64,000 nt of DNA from Promicromonospora iranensis (GTDB taxonomy: Bacteria; Actinomycetota; Actinomycetes; Actinomycetales; Cellulomonadaceae). Each line of letters starts with the position of its first letter. The stretch's first letter is position 1. This document shows positions 6,029 through 14,566 of this stretch, piece after piece. The notes under the pieces were generated by a model that did not search any database, was not told the DNA's origin, and saw only the letters and a list, made by a program, of their open reading frames with translations. A program made the position numbers and the translations under genes. The stretch spans positions 306,931 to 370,930 of the forward strand of contig NZ_JAJQMN010000007.1 in the NCBI RefSeq assembly GCF_028994775.1, in the 5' to 3' direction.

Positions 6029-8950
6029 GTGAACAACGAGTCCCCGAGCACGATGCCGGTCAGCACGATGTCGGTCAGCCGAGTGCGCGTCGAGCGCCGT
6101 ACCGACGGCAATTTCGCCGACACCCCGACCCCGCGGCTGAGCTGGACCGTTGAGTCCCCGCAGCCCGGCTGGTGGCAGGCCGGCGCCGAGGTGCGGCTCG
6201 ACGGCGGACGGGCCGGCGAGCGGGTGGCACGCCTGGACACCGACGAGTCCCGGTTCGTGCCGTGGCCGTTCGAGCCGCTGCTGCCGCACGCGCGTCACAC
6301 GCTGGAGGTGCGGGTCACCGGCGTCGACGGCGGCACCTCGCCCTGGAGCGAACCGGTCGCCGTGCAGGCGGTGTTCCTGGCCGACGGCGAGTGGGTGGCG
6401 CCGTTCGTCGGGATCGCCGACCCGCCGGAGACCGCGGCGCCCGTCCTGCTCCGGACAGATCTCGACCTCGACGGTGACGTCGCCCGCGCCACCCTCTACG
6501 CGTCGGCGCACGGCGTCTACCAGGTGGAGATCAACGGCCACGACGTCGACGACGCGGTGCTCAAGCCCGGCTGGACCGCCTACCAGCACCGGCTCGTGCA
6601 CGAGGCGACCGACGTGACGGCGCTGCTCCGGTCCGGCGCGAACGCCGTCGGCGTCCGCCTGGCCGGTGGCTGGTGGACCGAGCGGTACGGGTTCCACGGC
6701 ACCGCCCGGGCGTTCTACGGGGAGCAGCCCGCCGTGGCGGTGCAGCTGCACGTCGAGCTCACCGACGGGACCGTCCGCACGCTGGTCACCGGGCCGGACT
6801 GGCGGGGTTCGGCGGCCGGGCCCGTCGTGGCAAGCGGCATCTATGCGGGTGAGCGGGTCGACGCGGGCCGCGCGGTGCCCGGCTGGAGCCGGCCCGGTTT
6901 CGACGACTCGGCATGGCCCGCGGTACGGGTGGAGACGCCGCCGGAGGCGCTGGACGCCGTGCCCGAGCCCGCGATCGCGGAACCGGTGCGGCGCGTGGAC
7001 GAGCTCACGGTCCGGGACGTGATCACCACCCCGTCGGGGCGTACGGTGCTGGACTTCGGGCAGAACCTCGTCGGCCGGCTCCGGGTGCGTGTCACGGGGG
7101 AGCGTGGCCAGGTGATCACACTGCGGCACGCCGAGGTGCTGGAGCACGGGGAGCTCGGCGTCCGCCCGTTGCGGCACGCCGCGGCGACCGACCACCTCGT
7201 GCTGTCGGGCGGCGACGACGTGCTCGAGCCCGAGTTCACGTTCCACGGCTTCCGGTACGCGGAGGTCGACGGCTGGCCGGGGGACCTGGACCTCACGACC
7301 GCCCGTGAAGCGGTCACCGCCGTCGTGATCAGCAGCGACATGCGCCGCACCGGCTGGTTCGAGTGCTCGGACGAGCGGGTCAACCAGCTGCACGAGAACG
7401 TGGTCTGGGGGATGCGCGGCAACTTCGTCTCCCTGCCGACCGACTGCCCGCAGCGCGACGAGCGCCTCGGGTGGACCGGCGACATCCAGGTCTTCGGCCC
7501 CACGGCGAGCTATCTGTTCGACAGTGACGCGTTCCTCGCCTCGTGGCTGCGCGACGTCGCCGCCGAGCAGGCCGACCGCGGCGGCGTCTGCCCGATCGTC
7601 GTGCCGATGGTGCTGCCGTTCGGGGCCAAACCAGCCGCCGCGTGGGGTGACGCCGCCACGGTCGTGCCGACGACCCTCCTGGACCGGTTCGCCGACCGGC
7701 GTGCGCTGGCCGAGCAGTACCCGAGCATGCGGTCCTGGGCCGATGCCCTGCTGGCGCTCGCCGGTGACCGCCTGCTGTGGGAGGGCATGTTCCAGTTCGG
7801 GGACTGGCTCGACCCCGACGCGCCGCCGGACGACCCCGCGGGTGCGAAGGCCGACCCCGACATCGTGGCGAGCGCCTATCTGGTGCGGTCGCTGCGGCTC
7901 GTCGCCGCGGCGGCGCGCGAGCTCGGCGACGGCGAGGGGGCCGGCACGTACGGTGACCTGGCCGAACGAGCGCGGCAGGCGTGGGTGCGCGAGTACACGA
8001 CGCCGGCGGGACGGGTGGTCTCCGACGCGCAGACCGCGTACGCGCTGGCGATCATGTTCGACCTCGTCGACGAGGCGACGCGGGCGCGCATGGGCGACCG
8101 GCTCGCCTGGCTCGTGCGCCGGGCCGGGTACCGCATCGGCACCGGGTTCGTGGGCACGCCGATCGTCCAGGACGCGCTCACCTCGACCGGCCACGCCGAC
8201 GTCGCCGCCCGCCTGCTGCTCCAGACCGGGGTGCCGTCCTGGCTGTACGCCGTGACGATGGGCGCGACCACCGTCTGGGAGCGGTGGGACAGCATGCTGC
8301 CCGACGGCAGCATCAACCCCGGCGAGATGACGTCGTTCAACCACTACGCCTTCGGCGCCGTCGCCGACTGGCTGCACCGCACGGTGGCCGGCCTCGCCCC
8401 GGACGCCCCCGGCTACCGCAGGCTGCGGATCGCGCCGGTCCCGATCGCCGGGCTGAACCGGGCGGCCACCCGGTTCGAGACGGCCTACGGGACCGCCGAG
8501 GCGGGCTGGACGGCCCAGGACGGCCAGATCGTGGTGCACGCGGTGGTGCCGGCCAACACGACGGCGCTGGTGGTGCTGCCGGGCACCGTAGCGGGCGCAG
8601 TTGCGGGCACAGTTGCGGGCACAACAGCGGGCGAGCCCGCAGGCGGGATCGTGGTGGGCTCCGGCCGGCACGAGTGGACGGTGCCCGACCCCCGCGGGCG
8701 GACGGAGCCCCGCGCCGTCACGCTCGGCTGGACGCTCGGCGAGATCGCCGACGACCCGGAGGCGTACGAGACGGTGCTGGCCGCCGTCGACGCCCTCGGC
8801 GAGGAGTGGCACGGCACGCTGCGCTCGCTCCGGGAGTGGACCGACCAGCGCACCCTGGAGGACGAGCTGGTGCGCCTGCCGCCTGCCGCCGTCGACCGCC
8901 TGCAGGAGGCGCTCGACGGGCTCAACTCCCGCCGGACCGTGCGGGTCTAG
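6029..8950 (+). CDS. GH78 alpha-L-rhamnosidase
   Basis: This 973-residue enzyme hydrolyses terminal alpha-L-rhamnose. It has an N-terminal fibronectin-like and beta-sandwich region of GH78 proteins, then the (alpha/alpha)6 catalytic domain with DCPQRDERLGWTGD near residue 471, whose acidic residues match the GH78 catalytic cluster. A VWERWD glutamate near 750 and a NPGEMTSFNHYAFGAV motif follow, then a C-terminal beta domain. No signal peptide is present, so it probably acts in the cytoplasm on imported rhamnosides. GTG 6029 follows GAGAGAGG. Two short DNA repeats lie in it: a 15-bp one in the first codons (6047-6076) and a 12-bp one near residues 853-870. The last about 80 residues are an extra helical tail. 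The stop overlaps the convergent SDR stop at CTAG. Confidence 0.93.
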   Translation: MNNESPSTMPVSTMSVSRVRVERRTDGNFADTPTPRLSWTVESPQPGWWQAGAEVRLDGGRAGERVARLDTDESRFVPWPFEPLLPHARHTLEVRVTGVDGGTSPWSEPVAVQAVFLADGEWVAPFVGIADPPETAAPVLLRTDLDLDGDVARATLYASAHGVYQVEINGHDVDDAVLKPGWTAYQHRLVHEATDVTALLRSGANAVGVRLAGGWWTERYGFHGTARAFYGEQPAVAVQLHVELTDGTVRTLVTGPDWRGSAAGPVVASGIYAGERVDAGRAVPGWSRPGFDDSAWPAVRVETPPEALDAVPEPAIAEPVRRVDELTVRDVITTPSGRTVLDFGQNLVGRLRVRVTGERGQVITLRHAEVLEHGELGVRPLRHAAATDHLVLSGGDDVLEPEFTFHGFRYAEVDGWPGDLDLTTAREAVTAVVISSDMRRTGWFECSDERVNQLHENVVWGMRGNFVSLPTDCPQRDERLGWTGDIQVFGPTASYLFDSDAFLASWLRDVAAEQADRGGVCPIVVPMVLPFGAKPAAAWGDAATVVPTTLLDRFADRRALAEQYPSMRSWADALLALAGDRLLWEGMFQFGDWLDPDAPPDDPAGAKADPDIVASAYLVRSLRLVAAAARELGDGEGAGTYGDLAERARQAWVREYTTPAGRVVSDAQTAYALAIMFDLVDEATRARMGDRLAWLVRRAGYRIGTGFVGTPIVQDALTSTGHADVAARLLLQTGVPSWLYAVTMGATTVWERWDSMLPDGSINPGEMTSFNHYAFGAVADWLHRTVAGLAPDAPGYRRLRIAPVPIAGLNRAATRFETAYGTAEAGWTAQDGQIVVHAVVPANTTALVVLPGTVAGAVAGTVAGTTAGEPAGGIVVGSGRHEWTVPDPRGRTEPRAVTLGWTLGEIADDPEAYETVLAAVDALGEEWHGTLRSLREWTDQRTLEDELVRLPPAAVDRLQEALDGLNSRRTVRV
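8584..8632. repeat. 12-bp tandem repeat in the 3' part of the GH78 gene
   Basis: About four diverged copies of a 12-bp unit (gcgggcacagtt and variants) encode TVAGAVAGTVAGTTAG. The array lies between the C-terminal beta domain and the helical tail of the rhamnosidase, at a probable linker, and keeps the frame. Confidence 0.8.
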
Positions 8951-9732
8951 ACGGAGTCCTTGGTGATGCTCCACCCGCCGTCGACCGGCAGCTCGACACC
9001 CGTGACGAACGACGCGCGGTCCGAGCAGAGGTAGGTGATGGCATCGGCCACCTCGGACGCCTGGCCCAGGCGTCCGAGGGCGGTCGCCCCGGCGGCGCTC
9101 GCCCGCTCGGCCTCGCCGACGCCGTCCCAGTGGGGCGTGAGGACGGGGCCGGGCAGCACGCTGTTGACCCGCACCGCGGGGGCGTACTCGGCGGCGAGCT
9201 GCCGGGCCAGCCCGGTCATCCCCGCCTTCGCGGAGGCGTAGGCCGCACGGCCCGGCAGCCCGAAGCGGGCGTGCACCGACGAGACCATGACGACCGCGCC
9301 ACGGCCCGACGCCGACAGGTCGGTCAGCAGCGCGCGGGTGCCGAGGTAGGCGCCGGTCAGGGAGACCCGGATCTGGTGCTCCCAGCTGGTCAGCGGAGTG
9401 TCCTCGAGGGACGCGACGGTGGTGGCGTACGCGTTGTTCACCAGGATGTGCGGCGGTCCCAGCTCGTCCCGGCAGCTGGTGGCGGCCTCGGCCCAGGCCG
9501 CCTCGTCGGCGACGTCCATGACCGACGCCGCGGCGCGGAACCCGGCGTCGCGCAGCTCGTCGCGCAGGTCGAGCACCGTCGGCGAGACGTCGACGAGGAA
9601 GAGCCGGGCGCCCTCCTCGGCGAGCCGCCGGGCGGTGGCGGCGCCGATGCCTCGGGCTGCGCCGGTGACGACGGCCGTCCGGCCGTCCAGTTCAAGCGTC
9701 GGTTCAAGCGTCGGTTCAAGCGGCATTGCCAT
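8947..9732 (-). CDS. short-chain dehydrogenase/reductase (SDR)
   Basis: This 261-residue classical SDR has the nucleotide-binding motif TGAARGIG, an NNAYATTVA segment in place of the usual NNAG, the catalytic serine region (VVMVSSVHARFG) and the YASAK active-site pair. The C-terminal ITYLCSDRASFVTGVELPVDGG segment is standard for the family. ATG 9732 is chosen because upstream in-frame residues are unconserved and cross the divergent promoter region; ATG 9726 is also possible. It sits between the rhamnosidase and mannosidase loci, so a sugar or sugar-lactone oxidoreductase role is plausible but unproven. Its N-terminus carries a 12-bp repeat (LEPTLEPTLEL). Confidence 0.88.
   Translation of the reverse strand: MAMPLEPTLEPTLELDGRTAVVTGAARGIGAATARRLAEEGARLFLVDVSPTVLDLRDELRDAGFRAAASVMDVADEAAWAEAATSCRDELGPPHILVNNAYATTVASLEDTPLTSWEHQIRVSLTGAYLGTRALLTDLSASGRGAVVMVSSVHARFGLPGRAAYASAKAGMTGLARQLAAEYAPAVRVNSVLPGPVLTPHWDGVGEAERASAAGATALGRLGQASEVADAITYLCSDRASFVTGVELPVDGGWSITKDSV
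9691..9726. repeat. 12-bp tandem repeat in the first codons of the SDR gene
   Basis: Three units of ttcaagcgtcgg start at 9691, 9703 and 9715; the third diverges after eight or nine bases. They encode EPTLEPTLEL immediately before the Rossmann fold, in frame. Confidence 0.9.
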
Positions 9733-9782
9733 GCGCCCATCCTGCCCGACGCGACTGCTCTTATTACCACTATTCCGATACG

Positions 9783-9811
9783 TTGACATGAGGGTAATCT
9801 GTTCGTACGCT
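9783..9811 (+). promoter_or_regulatory. candidate promoter of the mannoside operon
   Basis: TTGACA (9783-9788), a 17-bp spacer and TACGCT (9806-9811) make one of the best sigma70-like promoters in the window, facing the GH125 gene. Flanking TTACC (about 9764-9768) and GGTAA (9793-9797) form a widely spaced inverted repeat, with the right arm inside the spacer, that could bind a regulator. No experimental support. Confidence 0.55.
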
Positions 9812-9858
9812 CCTCGACAGGTCAGGCCAACGTCGGCAGACCGAGGAGGAGACGGACA

Positions 9859-9876
9859 ATGAGGTTCGGGCAATGA
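9859..9876 (+). other. five-codon upstream ORF (MRFGQ) coupled to the GH125 gene
   Basis: The best Shine-Dalgarno sequence before the mannosidase (GAGGAGGAG, 9843-9851) is spaced for ATG 9859, not for the mannosidase ATG at 9873. ATG 9859 opens a five-codon ORF whose TGA overlaps ATG 9873 as ATGA. Ribosomes could terminate and restart there. Either this is a minimal coupling leader, or the mannosidase is translated directly with a poor site. Confidence 0.4.
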
Positions 9877-11300
9877 AGCTCAGCAGAACTACGACCAGCA
9901 CGCCCAGCACGACCGGCACGGACGCCCTGCACGACCCGGAGGTCCTCGCCGGTCTGGTCGACGCGGTGCGCGAACGGCTCGGCGAGGCGGTGGCGGACGC
10001 CGTCGCGCGCTGTATGTCGGACACGCTCGCGCGGACGATCACGCGGCATCCGGACGGCACGGCGTTCGTGATCACCGGCGACATCCCGGCGATGTGGCTG
10101 CGGGACTCCACCACGCAGCTCGCGCCGTTCCTGCACCTCGCGGGCACGGACGCCCGGCTCGCGGACACGATCGCCGCCGTCTCGCGGCGGCAGCAGGCCT
10201 CGATCCTGCACGACCCGTACGCCAACGCGTTCAACGACGGCCCCACCGGCGACGGGCACCGGGACCGGACCGGCGATCCGGAGACCGGCCAGTCGCCGTG
10301 GGTGTGGGAGCGCAAGTACGAGATCGACTCCCTCGCGTACCCGGTGCAGCTCGCCTACGACCTGTGGCAGATCACCGGCCGGACCGACCACCTCACGCAG
10401 CTCGGCCAGGTGGCGCGGACGATCATCGGCCTCTGGCGCACCGAGCAGCGGCACGACGAGGCGTCCCCGTACACGTTCGAACGCACCGACTGCCCGCCGT
10501 CCGACACCCTGGTGCGGGACGGGCGCGGATCCGAGACCACGTTCACGGGAATGACCTGGGCGGGTTTCCGGCCGAGCGACGACGCCTGCCGGTACGGCTA
10601 CAACGTGCCCGGCAACGCGTTCGCCGTCGTGGCGCTCGGCTACCTCGTCCGTCTCGCCTCCGAGGTGCTGCACGACGACGCCCTGGCCGACGACGCCGCC
10701 GCGCTGCGCTCGGACCTCGAGCGCGGCATCCGGGAGCACGGCGTCGTCCAGGGGCCGCGGGGCGAGCCGGTGTACGCGTACGAGGTGGACGGTCGCGGGG
10801 GAGTGCTCCTGGCCGACGACGCCAACTCGCCCAGCCTGCTGTCCCTGCCGTTCCTGGGTTGGTGCCGCGCCGACGACCCGCTCTACACCGCCACCCGGGA
10901 CCTGATCCTGAGCGACGCCAACCCGTACCACTACACCGGCACGGCGGCGTCGGGCATCGGCAGCCCGCACACGCCCGAGGGGCACGTCTGGCCGATCGCG
11001 CTCGCGATCCAGGGCCTGACCAGCACCGATCGCGCCGAGCGCCGTCGGCTGCTGGACCTGATCCTGACCACCGACGCGGGCACGGGTGCCGTCCACGAGT
11101 CCTTCCACGTGGACGACCCGGGCACCTACACCCGCGAGTGGTTCTCCTGGGCGAACGCGATGTTCTGCGAGCTCGCCCTCGAGACCGCGGGGCTGCGGAC
11201 CTACCGGCGTCCGGCGCTTGAGTCGGCCACCGAATCAGCCACTGAGCCAGGCACCGAATCAGCCACTGAGCCAGGCACTGATCCCGGAGCCGCACGATGA
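9873..11300 (+). CDS. GH125 exo-alpha-1,6-mannosidase
   Basis: This 475-residue protein carries the family signature of GH125 (formerly DUF1237): AMWLRDSTTQLAPFL near residue 73, WVWERKYEIDSLAYPVQLA in the middle and ESFHVDDPGTYTREWFSWAN near the end. Characterised members are metal-independent inverting enzymes that remove alpha-1,6-linked mannose from non-reducing ends. No signal peptide is present, so it should act on imported mannooligosaccharides. The N-terminus is Thr/Ser-rich and the last about 20 residues are a DNA-repeat tail (ESATEPGT), both outside the catalytic fold. It overlaps the following permease start by four bases (ATGA). Confidence 0.92.
   Translation: MKLSRTTTSTPSTTGTDALHDPEVLAGLVDAVRERLGEAVADAVARCMSDTLARTITRHPDGTAFVITGDIPAMWLRDSTTQLAPFLHLAGTDARLADTIAAVSRRQQASILHDPYANAFNDGPTGDGHRDRTGDPETGQSPWVWERKYEIDSLAYPVQLAYDLWQITGRTDHLTQLGQVARTIIGLWRTEQRHDEASPYTFERTDCPPSDTLVRDGRGSETTFTGMTWAGFRPSDDACRYGYNVPGNAFAVVALGYLVRLASEVLHDDALADDAAALRSDLERGIREHGVVQGPRGEPVYAYEVDGRGGVLLADDANSPSLLSLPFLGWCRADDPLYTATRDLILSDANPYHYTGTAASGIGSPHTPEGHVWPIALAIQGLTSTDRAERRRLLDLILTTDAGTGAVHESFHVDDPGTYTREWFSWANAMFCELALETAGLRTYRRPALESATESATEPGTESATEPGTDPGAAR
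11218..11285. repeat. tandem repeat in the last codons of the GH125 gene
   Basis: Two near-identical copies of a roughly 30-bp unit built on gaatcagccactgagccag, preceded by a partial copy, encode the C-terminal ESATESATEPGTESATEPGT. The array ends about 15 bp before the stop codon and stays in frame. Confidence 0.85.
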
Positions 11301-12184
11301 GCGCCGCCGTGAGCGCCACCCGGCGCCAGCAGACCATCAGCGCGTGGATCTTCCTGGCCGTGCCGGTGGCGCTCTTCGCGGTGTTCCTGCTGCTGCCGGT
11401 GCTCATGGCGATCGGGCTGAGCCTCACCGACTACGCCGTCATCGGCGACTTCGAGTGGGTGGGCCTGGACAACTACGCGCGCATCGTCGACGACCCCATC
11501 TTCTGGGTGGCGGTGCGCAACACCGCGCTCTACACCGTCCTTTACGTGCCCGCCGGGCTCGTCGTGTCGCTGGGTACCGCCCTGCTGCTCAACCGCAGCA
11601 GCCGGGTCTCGCGTGTCTTCCGCACGCTGTTCTACATCCCGGTCGTCTCCTCGACGGTCGCCACCGCCGCGATCTGGTTCTGGCTGCTCAACCCGCAGTA
11701 CGGCCTGCTCAACGCCGTGCTCGGCTGGTTCGGCATCAACGGGCCGGCCTGGCTGTACGAGTCCCGCTGGGCGATGATCGCCATCGTCATGATGAGCGTC
11801 TGGGCCGGGTTCGGCGCCAACATGATCATCTACCTCGGCGCGCTGCAGGGCGTGCCGGGAGAGCTCGTGGACGCTGCCCGGGTCGACGGCGCCGGAGCGT
11901 TCCGCGTCTTCTGGCACGTCACCCTGCCGGCCATCTCCCGGGCCACCTTCCTCATCCTCACGCTGCTCCTGATCGCCGCGTTCCAGGTATTCGACCAGGC
12001 GTACGTGCTCACCAAGGGCGGGCCCGGCAACTCGACGCTCACCCTCGTCTACTACATCTACGACCGTGGGTTCGGCCGCCTCGAGATGGGCTACGCCTCG
12101 GCGCTCTCGTTCGTGCTGTTCCTGGCGATCCTCGTGTTCTCGATCGCCAACGCGCGGGTCACCGGACGGGAGAACGACAGATGA
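11297..12184 (+). CDS. sugar ABC transporter permease (MalF/UgpA type), mannoside locus
   Basis: This 295-residue membrane permease has six predicted helices and an EAA loop (ELVDAARVDGAGAFRVFW, near residue 189). It overlaps the GH125 stop and the next permease start, both as ATGA, so three cistrons are coupled. The partner is the 12181 permease, and the 13197 lipoprotein is the binding protein. It is distinct in sequence from the rhamnoside permeases, so the two loci encode separate importers. Confidence 0.9.
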   Translation: MSAAVSATRRQQTISAWIFLAVPVALFAVFLLLPVLMAIGLSLTDYAVIGDFEWVGLDNYARIVDDPIFWVAVRNTALYTVLYVPAGLVVSLGTALLLNRSSRVSRVFRTLFYIPVVSSTVATAAIWFWLLNPQYGLLNAVLGWFGINGPAWLYESRWAMIAIVMMSVWAGFGANMIIYLGALQGVPGELVDAARVDGAGAFRVFWHVTLPAISRATFLILTLLLIAAFQVFDQAYVLTKGGPGNSTLTLVYYIYDRGFGRLEMGYASALSFVLFLAILVFSIANARVTGRENDR

Positions 12185-13122
12185 GCACCCTCGCCACCGC
12201 CCCGGTCGGCACACCGGCGCCTACCCCCACCACCGTGAGCACCGAGTCCCGGCCGCCGACCGCCCGCGCGGTGCTCGGCAGGACCGTCTGGACGCTCGCC
12301 GTCGTGCTGATCAGCGTCACCACCGTGATGCCGCTGATCTGGACGTTGTCGACGTCGCTCAAGCCGGAGGGCGAGATCCTCTCGTCCTACCTGCAGCTCG
12401 TCCCCGAGAACCCCACTCTCGCGAACTACACAGCCCTCTTCACCGACGGGCCCTTCGGGCGCTACCTGGCCAACTCGGCGATCATCGCGCTCGGCGGCGT
12501 GGCCACCAACCTGTTCTTCGGCGGGCTGGCCGGGTACGCCCTGGCCAAGCTCAGCTTCCGGGGCCGCGGCGTCGTCTTCTCGCTGTTCCTCGGCTCCATG
12601 ATGGTGCCGGGCATCATCACGATGGTGCCGACGTTCCTGGTGCTGCGCCGGTTCCCGCTGGTCGGTGGGAACGACCTCTTCGGCGAGGGCGGCGCGGGCT
12701 TCATCAACAGCTACGGCGCCGTGCTCATCCCCTTCGCCGCCGGTCCGTTCGCCGTGTTCTTCATGCGGCAGTTCTTCCAGGCCCTGCCGGACGAGCTGGG
12801 CGACGCCGCGCGCATCGACGGCGCGAGCGAGTTCCGCATCTTCTGGAACATCTACCTGCCGCTGGCCCGAGCGGGCCTGGCGGTGCTGGGCGTGCTCACG
12901 TTCCAGGCCGGCTGGAACAGCTTCCTGTGGCCGCTCATCGCCCTGAACGACCCGGAGATGCTCACCGTCCAGGTGGGCCTGGCCGGGTACGTCAACGAGT
13001 ACCAGACGGAGTACGGGCCGCTCCTGGCCGGCACCATCCTGGCGAGCCTGCCGGTACTGATCGTCTTCATCTTCGCCCAGCGCTACATCATCGAGAACTT
13101 CGCCCACTCGGGAACGAAGTGA
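12181..13122 (+). CDS. sugar ABC transporter permease (MalG/UgpE type), mannoside locus
   Basis: This 313-residue permease has a threonine/proline-rich cytoplasmic N-terminus of about 35 residues (APVGTPAPTPTTVS), six membrane helices and an EAA loop (ELGDAARIDGASEFRIFW, near residue 205). ATG 12181 overlaps the preceding stop; the frame is open far upstream, but the overlapping coupled start and domain boundaries fix it. Together with the 11297 permease it should form the channel for mannooligosaccharides (inferred from neighbours). No ATPase gene is present. Confidence 0.9.
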   Translation: MSTLATAPVGTPAPTPTTVSTESRPPTARAVLGRTVWTLAVVLISVTTVMPLIWTLSTSLKPEGEILSSYLQLVPENPTLANYTALFTDGPFGRYLANSAIIALGGVATNLFFGGLAGYALAKLSFRGRGVVFSLFLGSMMVPGIITMVPTFLVLRRFPLVGGNDLFGEGGAGFINSYGAVLIPFAAGPFAVFFMRQFFQALPDELGDAARIDGASEFRIFWNIYLPLARAGLAVLGVLTFQAGWNSFLWPLIALNDPEMLTVQVGLAGYVNEYQTEYGPLLAGTILASLPVLIVFIFAQRYIIENFAHSGTK

Positions 13123-13196
13123 GCGACGTCGCGTCGACGGACAGCTCGACGGACGACTCACGAACGATGCAAACGAAACTGCAAAGGAGCAGAGTC

Positions 13197-14450
13197 ATGA
13201 AGCGTGCTACACGAATCGCCGGGGCGCTCGCCGCGGCGGCGGTCCTGGCAGGGACCCTGAGCGCCTGCGGCGGCGGGTCCGACGGCGGCTCGGGAGGAGG
13301 CCCCGAGCAGGTCACCTTCTGGGGTTCCTGGTCCGGTGCCCAGGCCAAGCAGCTCCAGAAGCAGGCTGACGCCTTCAACGCGGCGCAGGACGAGTACGAG
13401 GTCAAGTACGTGGGGCAGGAGCTCGTCGAGGAGAAGCTGCTCACCGCGCTGGCCTCGGGCAGCGTGCCCGACGTCGTGCTCTGGGACCGGTACGCCACCC
13501 CGCTGTACGTGCCCAAGAACGCCCTCGCGCCGATCGACGAGTACCTGGAGGCCGACGGCGTCGACACGGCACAGTTCTACGAGCAGGCGATGGGCGAGCT
13601 CGTCGTCGACGGTGAGACCTACGGCCTGCCGCTGCTCGTCGACAACCGGTCCCTCTTCTACAACGCCGACCTGCTGAAGGAGGCCGACGTCGAGCCGCCC
13701 ACGGACTGGGACACGCTCAAGGCGGCCGCCGAGGCGACCACCGTGCGGGAGGGCGGCAAGCTGAGCGTCGCCGGCTTTGCCCTCGACGACCCGGGCCTGT
13801 TCAACATCTGGCTCAAGCAGGCGGGCGGCCAGATGTTCAGCGACGACGGTACCGCCACGGCGTTCAACAGCCCGGAGGGCCTGGAGGTGCTCGAGTTCTG
13901 GCAGAGCCTGCTCGACGCCGGCGTGTACGAGCCGGGCTTCGGCGAGGGCGTCGACTCGTTCGCCGAGGACAAGCTGGCGATCAAGTACGACGGCCCGTGG
14001 GCGCTGACCGCGCTGGACGAGGCAGAGACCAACTACGGCATCGTCCAGCCGCCCGTCGGACCCGACGGCGACCAGGGTGCCGGCATGGGCGGCTTCGGCC
14101 TGGTCATCCCGCAGGGCGCCGAGAACCCGGACGGCGCCTGGGAGTTCATGAAGTGGTGGACCACCCAGCCGGCCAACGGCGTGGACTTCGCGAAGATCTC
14201 CGGCTGGATCCCCGCGAACGTCGAGGCGGCCAACGACCCGTACTTCACCAAGGACGACCGGTACCAGGCGTTCATCGAGACCATGGAGTACGCCGAGGTG
14301 CGCTCCAACATCCCGGGCGCCTCCGACGTCGAGGGCAAGGCGCTCATCCCCGCGCTGGAGCGGTTCCTGGGTGGCGAGATCGACGCCCGGACGGCGCTGG
14401 GCGAGGCGCAGGAGCTGGGCGACCGGATCCTCGCGGACAACGCGCAGTGA
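13197..14450 (+). CDS. sugar ABC transporter substrate-binding lipoprotein, mannoside locus
   Basis: A lipoprotein signal with lipobox LSAC puts the lipidated cysteine at residue 24, followed by a Gly/Ser linker and a family 1 solute-binding fold (VTFWGSWSG at the first strand, EGVDSFAEDKLAIKYDGPW later). Length is 417 residues. ATG 13197 is chosen because AAAGGAG sits 7 nt upstream; an in-frame ATG at 13167 lacks this. Placing the binding protein after the permeases, 74 bp downstream, is the reverse of the usual order. Ligand inferred as alpha-mannooligosaccharides from the flanking GH125 and GH76 genes. Confidence 0.88.
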   Translation: MKRATRIAGALAAAAVLAGTLSACGGGSDGGSGGGPEQVTFWGSWSGAQAKQLQKQADAFNAAQDEYEVKYVGQELVEEKLLTALASGSVPDVVLWDRYATPLYVPKNALAPIDEYLEADGVDTAQFYEQAMGELVVDGETYGLPLLVDNRSLFYNADLLKEADVEPPTDWDTLKAAAEATTVREGGKLSVAGFALDDPGLFNIWLKQAGGQMFSDDGTATAFNSPEGLEVLEFWQSLLDAGVYEPGFGEGVDSFAEDKLAIKYDGPWALTALDEAETNYGIVQPPVGPDGDQGAGMGGFGLVIPQGAENPDGAWEFMKWWTTQPANGVDFAKISGWIPANVEAANDPYFTKDDRYQAFIETMEYAEVRSNIPGASDVEGKALIPALERFLGGEIDARTALGEAQELGDRILADNAQ

Positions 14451-14483
14451 CCGACCACCTGCAGTGACCACCTGCAGTGACCA

Positions 14484-14543
14484 CGCGTGCCACGCGTCCC
14501 GCCCGGGCGCGTGGCACGCGCCACCACCAGCGCGTGCCACGCG
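14484..14543. repeat. three copies of a 13-bp element in alternating orientation (alternative hairpins or operator array)
   Basis: CGCGTGCCACGCG occurs at 14484-14496 and 14531-14543, and its exact reverse complement lies between them at 14508-14520. The middle copy can pair perfectly over 13 bp with either outer copy (11-nt or 10-nt loop), so two mutually exclusive hairpins can form. Each unit is also a palindrome except for its central base, so it could be a protein-binding site. A directly repeated gcagtgaccacct stretch (about 14447-14483) precedes it. The position, between the binding-protein stop and the GH76 start, suits an attenuator or differential expression of the downstream gene. 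Confidence 0.7.
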
Positions 14544-14566
14544 CAGTAAGGACGCCCCACACAGCC

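Noticed and set aside
6023..8974. 983-codon open frame antisense to the GH78 gene
   Set aside because: Long antisense frames are expected in GC-rich coding DNA. Its residues (Arg, His, Gly, Val, Pro) form no recognisable domain, while the plus strand encodes a full rhamnosidase.
2923..14450. Missing ATPase genes as evidence that the two ABC loci are broken
   Set aside because: Sugar importers of this family in actinobacteria commonly use a shared ATPase encoded elsewhere, and all permease and binding-protein genes are intact.
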